From NCBI RefSeq assembly GCF_030053155.1, contig NZ_CP125644.1, forward strand, positions 262,236-326,235: a stretch of DNA of 64,000 nt, written 5' to 3'. This document shows positions 15,245-23,908 of this stretch, in pieces. A program made the translations under genes and the position numbers. Below the pieces are notes generated by a model, which saw nothing but the letters and a program-made list of their open reading frames with translations, did no database searches and was not told where the DNA came from. Source of the DNA: Rhizobium sp. BT03. GTDB lineage: Bacteria; Pseudomonadota; Alphaproteobacteria; Rhizobiales; Rhizobiaceae. Every line of letters starts with the position of its first letter. Within the stretch, counting starts at the first letter, position 1.

Positions 15245-17299
15245 CTACCTCCTCCGTCGTATGAGGGCATCGACTGCGGCAACACCGCGCCCTTCGGGAA
15301 GAACCATCAATGGATTAATGTCCAGTTCCTCCAGGCGTGCCGCGTTCTTTACGACATAATCTGCCGCTGCTGCGATAGCGGCGACCGCGGCGTCGAGATC
15401 GCCTTTCGGTCGCCCGCGATAGCCATAGATCAATTTTGCCAGTTTGAGGCGCAAAATCGCCGTCTGAATCTCGGCTTTCGTCGCCGGGAGCGGCAGGATG
15501 ACGGAATCCTCGAGCAATTCGACAAAGATTCCGCCGGCTCCCACGGTGAGCGACAATCCGAAAACGGGGTCGCGAATGGCGCCGATTATGAGCTCGGCGA
15601 CCGGCGGATCGATCATCTTCTCGACGAGGTAACCGGCATTCGACGCCATTTTCGCCGCCGCGTTCGAGACGGCCTGCCTATCCCTGAGGTTGAGCGCCAC
15701 TGCGCCGGCTTCGGTCTTGTGTGCAATGCCGAGCCCCTTCAGCACGACAGGGAAGCCGAGCCGTTCGGCCCGCTCGGCGGCTTCAAGCGGAGAAAAAGCC
15801 TGCAGCCCCCAGGGAACAGGGAGGCCGCAGGCAGCAAGCTCCGTCTTCGCATCGGCTTCCGTCAGTGTCTCGATCTCGCCGTCCAAGGGCGGCACGTCGA
15901 GCAGCGGCGGGGGAGGCGGGGCTTGCCAAGCTTGGCCGATGCCGGCTGCGACCTCAGCCGCAATGACGGCTTCATCGATGCCCGAGAAGGCGACGATGCC
16001 ATTGGCCATCAGCCGGTCGGCGACAGGTTCGGGCATATTCTCCGGAAGCGTCGCGAGAAGGCCGGCCAGCGCACCGGTGGCAGAGGCAGCTGTGATGACC
16101 GCATCCGCCGTCATCGCCCATTCGGACGCATCGCAACGGTCGCCTCGCGGGAAGTCGAGGACGACGAGATTGAGGGCATAACCGCCTTCGAACATGGCGC
16201 TGAAGGCTTCGGTCTGGCGGACGAAATCACCCCAGACGAAAGTGTGGTAGTCGAGCGGATTGGAGAGCGTCACCATCTCGCCCAGCGCCCGCCGCAGACG
16301 CGGCAATTGCTGCGGCTGCAGCCCAGGGAATTCGACATTGCGGCCGACGGCGGCATCCGCCATCAGCGAAGCTTCGCCGCCGGAGCAACTCATCGACGAG
16401 ATCGCGCGGCTTGGGAGGGGGCCGGCGACATGCAGCAGCTTCAGGGTTTCCAGCAATGCCGGCAGGCTTTGGACACGACCGATGCCGAGGCGGGCAAGCA
16501 CGGCATCCGCCACCGCATCGCTGCCCGAAAGCGAAGCGGTATGCGACACCGCCGCCTGTTTTGCCTGCTCCGACCTGCCGACCTTCAGCACGACCACAGG
16601 CTTCTTCGACCGGCGGGCAATGGCGGCAAGGCGTTCGACGGCAGAAAGATCGCCGAAACCTTCGACATGAAGTCCGACCGCCGTGACGCGCGGATCGTCG
16701 ATCAATGCGCAGGCGACATCGGCAAGCGATGTCTGCGCCTGGTTACCGGCCGTGACCACATAGGCGATCGGCAGCCCGCGGGTCTGCATGGTCAGGTTGA
16801 TCGCGATATTTGATGACTGCGTAAGGATCGCGACGCCGCGTTCGACGCGCTTCATGCCGTGCTGGTCGGGCCAGAGAAGTGCGCCATCGAGGCTGTTGAT
16901 GAGCCCGTAGCAATTCGGCCCGAGGATCGGCATGTCGCCGGCCGCCTCGACAAGAGCCTGCTGCAGCTCGGCGCCATCGGCAAGCTCCGCAGTCGCCTCG
17001 CTGAAGCCCGACGCATAACAGACCGCCCCGCCGGCACCGGCACGCGAAAGGCCGCGAACGATGTCGACGGTGAGCGTTCGGTTGACGCCGACAAAGGCCG
17101 CGTCCGGTGCGGCGGGCAGATCGGTGAGGGAGCGATAACAGGGCCGCCCGAGCACCTCGTCCAATTTTGGATGAACAGGCCAGATCTCGCCGGCAAAGCC
17201 CATTCGGTCGCATTGCTCCATCACCCGGCGCGCCTCGCGGCCGCCGAAGACGGCGATCGTTTGCGGTCTGAGCAGGCGGGCGAGCGGGCTGGATGTCAT
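15245..17299 (-). CDS. NDP-forming acyl-CoA synthetase (acetate-CoA ligase family)
   Basis: A 684-residue single-chain ligase. It starts with a CoA-binding Rossmann domain (LLRPQTIAVFGGREA), then two succinyl-CoA ligase-like domains (MPILGPNCYGLIN; SHTASLSGSDAVADAVLARLG), and ends with an ATP-grasp part (LPVPWGLQAFSPLEAAERAERLGFPVVLKGLGIAHKTEAGAVALNL). It starts 4 bp after the acyl-CoA dehydrogenase gene. In this operon it is the candidate for activating gamma-butyrobetaine or carnitine with CoA, a job done by the unrelated AMP-forming CaiC in enterobacteria. The substrate is inferred. Confidence 0.85.
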   Translation of the reverse strand: MTSSPLARLLRPQTIAVFGGREARRVMEQCDRMGFAGEIWPVHPKLDEVLGRPCYRSLTDLPAAPDAAFVGVNRTLTVDIVRGLSRAGAGGAVCYASGFSEATAELADGAELQQALVEAAGDMPILGPNCYGLINSLDGALLWPDQHGMKRVERGVAILTQSSNIAINLTMQTRGLPIAYVVTAGNQAQTSLADVACALIDDPRVTAVGLHVEGFGDLSAVERLAAIARRSKKPVVVLKVGRSEQAKQAAVSHTASLSGSDAVADAVLARLGIGRVQSLPALLETLKLLHVAGPLPSRAISSMSCSGGEASLMADAAVGRNVEFPGLQPQQLPRLRRALGEMVTLSNPLDYHTFVWGDFVRQTEAFSAMFEGGYALNLVVLDFPRGDRCDASEWAMTADAVITAASATGALAGLLATLPENMPEPVADRLMANGIVAFSGIDEAVIAAEVAAGIGQAWQAPPPPPLLDVPPLDGEIETLTEADAKTELAACGLPVPWGLQAFSPLEAAERAERLGFPVVLKGLGIAHKTEAGAVALNLRDRQAVSNAAAKMASNAGYLVEKMIDPPVAELIIGAIRDPVFGLSLTVGAGGIFVELLEDSVILPLPATKAEIQTAILRLKLAKLIYGYRGRPKGDLDAAVAAIAAAADYVVKNAARLEELDINPLMVLPEGRGVAAVDALIRRRR

Positions 17300-17303
17300 C
17301 GGC

Positions 17304-18464
17304 TCATGCTCCCAGCGGCCGGAGCAGGTCGCGGCTGATGATATGCCGCTGGATTTCCGAGGTGCCATCCCAGATGCGCTCGACGCGCGCATCGCGCCAG
17401 AAGCGGGCGAGCGGCAAGTCATCCATGAGACCCATGCCGCCGAAGATCTGGATCGCTTCATCCGTCACGCGAGCCAGCATTTCGGAGGCATAGAGCTTGG
17501 CCGAAGCGATCTGACGGTCGGCGGCAAGGCCGGCGTCGAGCCGCCAGGCGGCTGCAAGCGTCAGCCAATCAGCGGCGTCGATCTCGGTGATCATATCGGC
17601 AAGCTTGAAGGAGACGCCCTGATTGGCGCCGATCGGCCTGCCGAACTGCTTGCGCTCGGCGGCATAGGGCAGGGCCATCTCGAAGACGCGGCGTGCCCGG
17701 CCGACGCAGGTGGCGGCGACGGTCAATCGCGTGCCGTAGAGCCACTGATTGGCGATATCGAAGCCGCGATGCACCTCGCCCAGCACCTGGGCTTCGGGGA
17801 TCCGGCAATCGGTAAAACTCAGGGTGCAATTGTGGTAGCCCCTGTGCGAAACGGAATCATAGCCTTTCAGGATCTCGAAGCCCGGCGTGCCGCGATCGAC
17901 GAGGAAGGCGGTGATCTTCTTCTTGATGCCCTTCGGCGTTTCCTCTTCGCCCGTCGCGGCAAAGACGATGACGAAATCAGCGACATCGGCATGGGAGATG
18001 AAATGTTTCGTGCCGTTGAGCACGAAGTCGCCGCCGTCGCGGCGGGCAGCACACTTCATGCCGCGCATGTCGGAGCCGGCGTCCGGCTCGGTAATGGCGA
18101 GCGCGTCGATCTTCTCGCCGCGCACTGCCGGCAGGAGGTAACGCTCGCGCTGCTCGCCCTCGCAGGCCATCAGAATGCCGGAGGGCCGGCCGAAGAAGAC
18201 AGTCAGGCCGAGCGAGCCACGTCCGAGCTCCCGTTCGACCAGCGTGAAGGTGAGGTGATCGAGGCCGGCGCCGCCGATCTCCTCGGGGAAATTGCAGGCA
18301 TAGAAGCCGAGATCGATGCATTTGCGTTGGATTTGGCGGCCGAGCTCCGGCGGAACGATGCCGGTCCGCTCGACCTCGTTCTCGTGCGGATAGATCTCGG
18401 TCTCGACGAAGGCGCGAACCGTCTCGACGATCATTTCCTGTTCTTGGGCGAGACCGAAATCCAT
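17304..18464 (-). CDS. Acyl-CoA dehydrogenase (candidate gamma-butyrobetainyl-CoA dehydrogenase)
   Basis: A 386-residue FAD enzyme with the usual three domains: ALAITEPDAGSDMRGM and FISHADVADFVIVFA in the middle, GANQGVSFKLADM and the C-terminal WDGTSEIQRHIISRDLL. The catalytic-base position usually read as Glu in YEGTSEIQ is Asp here, a variant worth noting. AGGGGA precedes the chosen ATG. Context (CoA ligase and CaiD downstream, carnitine dehydrogenase upstream) suggests it makes the double bond of crotonobetainyl-CoA from gamma-butyrobetainyl-CoA. Confidence 0.88.
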   Translation of the reverse strand: MDFGLAQEQEMIVETVRAFVETEIYPHENEVERTGIVPPELGRQIQRKCIDLGFYACNFPEEIGGAGLDHLTFTLVERELGRGSLGLTVFFGRPSGILMACEGEQRERYLLPAVRGEKIDALAITEPDAGSDMRGMKCAARRDGGDFVLNGTKHFISHADVADFVIVFAATGEEETPKGIKKKITAFLVDRGTPGFEILKGYDSVSHRGYHNCTLSFTDCRIPEAQVLGEVHRGFDIANQWLYGTRLTVAATCVGRARRVFEMALPYAAERKQFGRPIGANQGVSFKLADMITEIDAADWLTLAAAWRLDAGLAADRQIASAKLYASEMLARVTDEAIQIFGGMGLMDDLPLARFWRDARVERIWDGTSEIQRHIISRDLLRPLGA

Positions 18465-18474
18465 GCCGATTCCC

Positions 18475-19965
18475 CTATCGTTTCTGACCGACGTAACGGC
18501 CGGCGCCTTCAGGCAGCGCCAACGCCGCATGGGCACTCGCGATCGCCTTCACCCTGTCGAGCACGGCGGCCGGCGCCGGGGTGGCCTTACCCGCCTTGCT
18601 GTCGACATGCAGCAGCATCTGCTCGGCGGTCGCGAGGGGCTCGCCCGTTGCCGTATCGTGCAGCGTGTGAAAGACGTGCAGCCGCTTCTCGTCGACATCA
18701 AGGATCCGGCAGGTCGAATGGATCGCCTGTCCGAGTTTCGCCTCGCCGAGATGGCGGATATGGGTCTCCACCGTGTAGTAGCTGTGCCCCGCCTCGACAT
18801 AGGCGAGATCGACGCCGATCAGGCGTAGCAGCGCATCCGACGTATCGCCGAAAACCTGCAGATAGCGGTGCTCGGTCATATGGCCGTTATAGTCGACCCA
18901 GGCAGGACTCACTTTCGCTTCGACAAGCCGCAGCGGTTTCGAAGGATCGGCGGTCATGGTCTCGCCGCCACCCTTCGCCCAGAGCGATTGCTCGAAGTCC
19001 TTGAGCAGCTTGCCGGCGCCCCAGCCCTTGCCGCCATGACCGCCCTTCAGCGCCTGCAGGATACCGACGAGATTTTCGTCGCGGATGCGTTCGAGTTCGC
19101 GGATCGACAAGCCGGCCGCCTGCTCGTCGGATTGCCGGCCGATCTTTTCAATCAGCGCATCGTCGAGATCGACGACATCGGTAAGCTTGGTCCAGGGCCA
19201 GGCAAGACAGGGGCCGAACTGGGCGAGGAAATGACGCATGCCGGCCTCGCCGCCGGCGATGCGGTAGGTCTGGAACAGACCCATCTGCGCCCAGCGCAGG
19301 CCGAAGGAATAGCGGATGACGTCGTCGAGCGTCTCGACGGTGCAGATATCGTCATGGATGAGCCAGAGAGCCTCGCGCCAGAGCGCTTCGAGCAGCCGGT
19401 CGCCGACGAAGGCCTCGATCTCCTTGGCGATGTGGACGCCCTTCATGCCGATCGGCGCCAGTCTTTCCATCGCCGCCTGAATGGTCGCCGCCGAGGTCTT
19501 TGCGCCGCCGACGATTTCGACGAGCGGCAGCAGATAGACGGGATTGTAGGGATGGGCGACGAAGAGCCGTTCGGGATGCGTCATGTCGCGCTGCAGATCG
19601 GTCGGCAGCAGGCCCGACGTGGACGAGCCGATCAGCGCGTCCGGGCGGGCCGCGGCGTCGATCTCGGTCAGCACGCGGCGCTTGAGGTCGAGCCTTTCCG
19701 GCACGCTTTCCTGGATCCAGTCGGCATCGGCGACGGCTTCCGCCAGCGTCGGGCAGAAGCGAAGCCTGCCTGGCGGCGGCAGCGGTGCGCCGGTCAGCAT
19801 GGCGTAAGCTTTTTCGGCATTGGCGATCACTTCGCCGACGATGCGGCCTGCTTCCGGATGCGGGTCGAACACATCGACGTCGATGCCGGCGAGCAGGAAG
19901 CGGGCGATCCATCCGCCGCCGATGACGCCGCCGCCGATACAGGCCGCCTTGCTGATCTTGGTCAT
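18475..19965 (-). CDS. lcdH: L-carnitine dehydrogenase fused to betainyl-CoA thioesterase
   Basis: A 496-residue two-domain enzyme. Residues 1 to about 320 are a 3-hydroxyacyl-CoA-dehydrogenase-like unit with the NAD loop GGGVIGGGW, SSTSGLLPTDLQ and HPYNPVYLLPLVEIV, oxidising L-carnitine to 3-dehydrocarnitine. From about 345 on there is a hotdog thioesterase (VDYNGHMTEHRYLQVFGDTSDALL). This fusion and length match the known rhizobial carnitine dehydrogenases, whose second domain hydrolyses betainyl-CoA to glycine betaine. It starts 7 bp after the BKACE gene, with GAGG five bases before the ATG. The neighbouring BKACE supplies the betainyl-CoA. Confidence 0.9.
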   Translation of the reverse strand: MTKISKAACIGGGVIGGGWIARFLLAGIDVDVFDPHPEAGRIVGEVIANAEKAYAMLTGAPLPPPGRLRFCPTLAEAVADADWIQESVPERLDLKRRVLTEIDAAARPDALIGSSTSGLLPTDLQRDMTHPERLFVAHPYNPVYLLPLVEIVGGAKTSAATIQAAMERLAPIGMKGVHIAKEIEAFVGDRLLEALWREALWLIHDDICTVETLDDVIRYSFGLRWAQMGLFQTYRIAGGEAGMRHFLAQFGPCLAWPWTKLTDVVDLDDALIEKIGRQSDEQAAGLSIRELERIRDENLVGILQALKGGHGGKGWGAGKLLKDFEQSLWAKGGGETMTADPSKPLRLVEAKVSPAWVDYNGHMTEHRYLQVFGDTSDALLRLIGVDLAYVEAGHSYYTVETHIRHLGEAKLGQAIHSTCRILDVDEKRLHVFHTLHDTATGEPLATAEQMLLHVDSKAGKATPAPAAVLDRVKAIASAHAALALPEGAGRYVGQKR

Positions 19966-19972
19966 GATATCC

Positions 19973-20875
19973 TCAGCGTTTCGTCAGCTTCAGCTTCTTG
20001 CGCACATCTTCCGGTCCGATGATCCGCGCCCCCATGCCTTCCACCACCTGCACCGCCTTTTCGACGAGTTGCGCATTGGTGGCGAGCTGGCCCTTGCCGA
20101 CGAAGAGGTTGTCCTCAAGGCCGACGCGCACATTGCCGCCGGCCAGAACCGCGGCTGCCGGATAGGCCATGGCGTTGCGGCCGATCGAAAAAGCCGAGAA
20201 GGTCCAGCTCTGAGGCACGTTGTTGACCATCGCCATGAAGGTGTTGAGATCGTCGGGCGCCCCCCACGGAATGCCCATGCAGAGCTGAATCAGCACCGGA
20301 TCTTCGATCAGGCCCTCTTCGGCGAGCTGCTTGGCGAACCAGAGATGGCCGGTGTCGAAGGCTTCGATCTCCGGCCGCACGCCGAGATCCGTCATCTTCT
20401 TCGCCATCGCCCGCAGCATCGCCGGCGTATTGGTCATGACATAGTCGCCGAGATTGAAGTTCATCGTGCCGCAGTCGAGCGTGCAGATCTCCGGCAGGCA
20501 TTCGGCGACATGGCTGACGCGCTCGCTGGCGCCGGCCATATCCGTGCCTCTCGGATTGAGGGGAAGGGGACTTTCGACATCGCCGAAGATCAGATCCCCG
20601 CCCATGCCGGCCGTGAGATTGAGGACAACGTCGATGTCAGCCGAGCGGATGCGCTCGGTGACCTCCCTGTAGAGATCGTTGCGACGGCTGGCGGCCCCCG
20701 TTTCCGGATCACGGACATGGCAGTGAACAACAGCCGCCCCAGCCTTGGCGGCGTCGATCGCGGAATCCGCGATCTGCTTGGGAGTGATGGGAACGTGGCT
20801 GGATTTGGAGACCGTATCGCCGGCGCCGGTGACAGCGCAGGTGATGAAGACATCGCGGTTCATCGCTAGAGGCAT
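19973..20875 (-). CDS. Beta-keto acid cleavage enzyme (BKACE, DUF849), dehydrocarnitine-cleaving
   Basis: A 300-residue TIM-barrel enzyme. The zinc site HCHVRD (His51, His53) and LNLTAGMGGD, CTLDCGTMNF, PEIEAFDTGHL and MGIPWGAPDDLNTF are family blocks. Together with carnitine dehydrogenase it would convert 3-dehydrocarnitine and acetyl-CoA to betainyl-CoA and acetoacetate. It is the first gene of the operon, with GGGGAG ten bases before the ATG. A second in-frame ATG at residue 5 has no ribosome site. The assignment to dehydrocarnitine rests on the adjacent carnitine dehydrogenase-thioesterase. Confidence 0.9.
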   Translation of the reverse strand: MPLAMNRDVFITCAVTGAGDTVSKSSHVPITPKQIADSAIDAAKAGAAVVHCHVRDPETGAASRRNDLYREVTERIRSADIDVVLNLTAGMGGDLIFGDVESPLPLNPRGTDMAGASERVSHVAECLPEICTLDCGTMNFNLGDYVMTNTPAMLRAMAKKMTDLGVRPEIEAFDTGHLWFAKQLAEEGLIEDPVLIQLCMGIPWGAPDDLNTFMAMVNNVPQSWTFSAFSIGRNAMAYPAAAVLAGGNVRVGLEDNLFVGKGQLATNAQLVEKAVQVVEGMGARIIGPEDVRKKLKLTKR

Positions 20876-20924
20876 GTTTTTATTCTCCCCGTCTTGTCAG
20901 GCATTACGCGACAGGATCAGCGGC

Positions 20925-20937
20925 AATGCTTTGCATT
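20925..20937. promoter_or_regulatory. Candidate operator between the carnitine operon and its regulator
   Basis: AATGC-TTT-GCATT is a perfect inverted repeat in the 106-bp divergent gap between the BKACE gene and the CdhR-like regulator. GGCATTACG and GGCAATGC nearby resemble extra half-sites. Binding by the regulator is inference. Confidence 0.35.
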
Positions 20938-20981
20938 TTCGGAGGTCATCGATACATTATCGGAAACCTTGGGAGGTGGCC

Positions 20982-21974
20982 TTGCTGCAGCGATCGACGG
21001 AACGGCTCGATATCGACCTTCTCGTCCTGCCGGATACCAACCTGATCCTGATCGCATCGGTCATTGAGCCGCTGCGCGGCGCCAACCGCATCGCCGGCAG
21101 CGAGCTCTATCGCTGGCGGCTGCTGACGCCGGACGGCGCGCCGGTCCCGACCACCAGCCACATCGCCATCCCGGCCGAGGGCATCTTCCGGGCGACGACC
21201 GAGGACAAGCCGCTCTTCGTGCTGGCGAGTTACAACTGGCACCGCAGCGCGACGCCGGCACTCAAGATGCAGCTTTCCCAGGCCGCCCGCTACCGCAGGA
21301 TCATTGCCGGCATCGAGTCGGGCACATGGCTGCTGGCCGAAGCAAGCCTGCTCGACGGGCTGCGGGCGACGGTCCACTGGGAGGATTACGAGGATTTTGC
21401 CCTGGCCTATCCTGAGGTCGGGGCCGTCAAGGACCGGTTCGTCATCGACGGCAAGCGGCTGACGACATCAGGATCGCTGCCGACCGTCGACCTGATGCTG
21501 GAGGTGATCCGGCAGCGGCAAGGTTATTCGCTGGCGCTCGAAGTCAGCCGGCTGTTCCGTTACGAGCAGCCTTCCTTCCATGTCGACGAACCGCTGTCCG
21601 CAGCCTCGGCAGGCCTACGCATGCACGATCCTCGTGTCACCCAGGCGGTGCGGCTGATGGAAGAGCATATCGAGCAGCCTCTGGTGTTGGCCCGGCTCGC
21701 CCGCAGGGTGGGCATCAGCGCCCGGCATCTACAGGATCTTTTCCAGCAGAGCATCGGCGCGCCGCCGCATGTGCATTATCTCGCGCTCCGCCTGAACGCG
21801 GCGCGCCGCAAGGTGATCGAGACGACAGGCTCCTTTGCCGACATCGCCGCGGCGACCGGCTTCAATTCGGCCTCGGCCTTTGCAAGAAGCTACCGGGCGG
21901 GTTTCTCCGAGAGCCCATCGGAGACGAGGCGGCGGCTGCGCCGCCGCATCACCCTATCACAGGCGCCGCCATAG
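20982..21974 (+). CDS. GlxA/CdhR-family AraC-type activator (carnitine regulator candidate)
   Basis: A 330-residue regulator with a DJ-1/PfpI-like N-terminal domain (LDIDLLVLPDTNLILIASVIEPLRGANR) and a C-terminal AraC double helix-turn-helix (about 235-325; LARLARRVGISARHLQDLFQQSIG, FADIAAATGFNSASAFARSYRAGF). Carnitine-operon activators such as Pseudomonas CdhR have this architecture. I place the start at a TTG (20982) with GGGAGG five bases upstream; a GTG six bases earlier is the alternative. It is divergent from the carnitine operon and overlaps the end of the LysR gene by 26 bp. Confidence 0.85.
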   Translation: MLQRSTERLDIDLLVLPDTNLILIASVIEPLRGANRIAGSELYRWRLLTPDGAPVPTTSHIAIPAEGIFRATTEDKPLFVLASYNWHRSATPALKMQLSQAARYRRIIAGIESGTWLLAEASLLDGLRATVHWEDYEDFALAYPEVGAVKDRFVIDGKRLTTSGSLPTVDLMLEVIRQRQGYSLALEVSRLFRYEQPSFHVDEPLSAASAGLRMHDPRVTQAVRLMEEHIEQPLVLARLARRVGISARHLQDLFQQSIGAPPHVHYLALRLNAARRKVIETTGSFADIAAATGFNSASAFARSYRAGFSESPSETRRRLRRRITLSQAPP

Positions 21975-22824
21975 GCTGGAAGGCTTCGCGCACCATCTCG
22001 GCAAGCACCCGGACGGCTTCGCTGGAGCGATAGGTGCTCCGTCGAAGCACGACCTTCGAGGAATCGACCGGCGGAAAACCGTCTTCGGCGGTCAGCTCCC
22101 GGCAGCCGGGCGGGATGCTGCTGCGGGAAAGCGTGGTGACGGCAAGGCCTGCGGTCACGGCATTCTTCAGCCCCGAGCCGGTATCGGCGATGAAGGCGAT
22201 CCGGTAGTTGCGGCCGATCTGCTCCAGCGAGCGGAGTGCAAAATCACGTGACCAGGTGGAGTTGCGATAGGTCGCAACGGGCAGCGGATCGATGTCATGC
22301 AGCCGATGGACCATCGACGTGACCCAGACTGTCGGATCAATGCAGAGAACCTCGCCCTTGTTCTGATCGCTCCAGTCGAAAACGACGGCGAGATCGAGTT
22401 CGTCCCGTTCCAGGGCGGCAAGGTTGCGGACCGTATAGTCGCAGGACACCGTGACCTCGACCGCCGGATGCCGCACCGCGAAAGCCGCGAGCGCTGCCGG
22501 CAGCACCGTCTGGCTGTACTCCTCGGGAATTCCGATACGCACAGGCCCGTCGAGCGGTTTGCTGCGGATCGTCACGGCAGCCTCGTTCAAGAGATCGATG
22601 ACTCTACGGGCATAAGGGACGAGCTGTATGCCCTGGCGGGTGAGCAGCACGCCGCGGGCGCCGCGCTCGAAAAGCATTTCGCCGATCGCCTCCTCGAGCC
22701 TCTTGATCTGGGTGCTGACGGCCGATTGCGTCCGCCCGATGCGCTGGGCAGCCGCGGAGAAATTCAAGGTTTCGGCGACAACCAGAAAGGTTCGCAGCAG
22801 GTCGCTCTCGATCGGTTCATGCAT
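21949..22824 (-). CDS. LysR-family transcriptional regulator
   Basis: A 291-residue regulator with an N-terminal winged helix (LLRTFLVVAETLNFSAAAQRIGRTQSAVSTQIKRLEEAIG, about 8-47) and an effector domain (VRIGIPEEYSQTVLPAALAAF, DLAVVFDWSDQN). The ATG at 22824 fits the family length; an ATG at 22857 in the same frame is possible and neither has a good ribosome site. It is divergent from a DMT transporter gene and probably controls it. The ligand is unknown. Confidence 0.88.
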   Translation of the reverse strand: MHEPIESDLLRTFLVVAETLNFSAAAQRIGRTQSAVSTQIKRLEEAIGEMLFERGARGVLLTRQGIQLVPYARRVIDLLNEAAVTIRSKPLDGPVRIGIPEEYSQTVLPAALAAFAVRHPAVEVTVSCDYTVRNLAALERDELDLAVVFDWSDQNKGEVLCIDPTVWVTSMVHRLHDIDPLPVATYRNSTWSRDFALRSLEQIGRNYRIAFIADTGSGLKNAVTAGLAVTTLSRSSIPPGCRELTAEDGFPPVDSSKVVLRRSTYRSSEAVRVLAEMVREAFQPMAAPVIG

Positions 22825-22936
22825 GACATAGCCATAGAAAAAATCGATGATAGCCATCTCTACTATTCGTTTGTCTAATGTCAATTCCGGGCGCAGAAAT
22901 GAACCGCGTTCGACTTCCTTCTTTGAGACCATCTGC

Positions 22937-23842
22937 GTGACCATTGAAAATCCGACCACGCGCCTCGCAGGCAGCGAGCACGAGAAGGGTGTGCTTCTCA
23001 TCGTTGCCGCGACGCTCGCCTGGAGTGCGAGCGGCGTTTATTCGCGGCTGCTCACGACCGACGTATGGACGGCGATCGCCTGGCGGTCGCTGTTCGGAGG
23101 CCTGTTCCTGCTGATCCCCTGCCTTTTCCTCGAAGGGGGCATCTCGCGGCGGCAATGGCGTTCCGTCTTCCATCCCAGCGGCCTTGCGATGATCGCATGC
23201 CAGACCCTCAGTCAGGGATGTTTCATCGGGGCGCTCTACATGACCACCGTCGCCAATGTGACGATGATCTATGCGACGACGCCCTTCATCGCGGCTCTGT
23301 TCGGCTGGCTCATCCTCAGAGAGAGGGTCGCCAGGCGGACGATGATTGCCGGCGCCGTGTCCCTCTTCGGCGTCGGCGTCATCGTCGCCTCGTCGATCGG
23401 CGGCGGCACCGGCTGGGGTGATCTCTTGGCGCTCGGCATGACCGCCTCCTTCGCGCTCGTCATCATCATTCCGCGCGTCAGCCCCGGCGTGCCGAGCCTG
23501 CCGCCGACCGTCGTCAGCGCTTTCCTGACGCTCGTCATCTTCGCGCCCTTCGGTTCGGTCGGCTCGCTCGACCTGCACAACTGGATCGTGCTTGCCGCCT
23601 TCGGCGCCACCAATTTCTCGCTGGCGCTGGTGCTCTTCCTCGCCGGAGCGAAGCGAATGCCGCCAGCCGAAGCCGCGCTGATCGGCACGATGGAAATCGT
23701 GCTGACGCCCTTCTGGGTCTGGCTGCTGTTTTCGGAACAGCCGCCCGTCGCCACCTATTTCGGCGGCGCGATCATCCTCGGCGCGGTGTTCTGGCACACG
23801 GCGGTCGACTTCACCAGGGGCCGGCGGAGTTACGACGGCTAA
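22937..23842 (+). CDS. DMT-superfamily (EamA) transporter
   Basis: A protein of about 301 residues with ten predicted membrane segments in two EamA repeats (GVLLIVAATLAWSASGVYSRL; later ATNFSLALVLFLAGAKRMPPAEAALIGTMEIVLTPFWVWLLFSE). Such proteins export or import small metabolites. I place the start at a GTG (22937) that gives a normal short N-terminus; the frame is open from an ATG at 22847, which would overlap the LysR promoter region. It is divergent from the LysR gene, the usual regulator/exporter pairing. Confidence 0.85.
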   Translation: MTIENPTTRLAGSEHEKGVLLIVAATLAWSASGVYSRLLTTDVWTAIAWRSLFGGLFLLIPCLFLEGGISRRQWRSVFHPSGLAMIACQTLSQGCFIGALYMTTVANVTMIYATTPFIAALFGWLILRERVARRTMIAGAVSLFGVGVIVASSIGGGTGWGDLLALGMTASFALVIIIPRVSPGVPSLPPTVVSAFLTLVIFAPFGSVGSLDLHNWIVLAAFGATNFSLALVLFLAGAKRMPPAEAALIGTMEIVLTPFWVWLLFSEQPPVATYFGGAIILGAVFWHTAVDFTRGRRSYDG

Positions 23843-23908
23843 CCACGCCGCCCGATTGCCGTGGCGGTCGTTTCCATGTGGCCTTGTTTCATGTGGCCTG
23901 GGCCTCAA

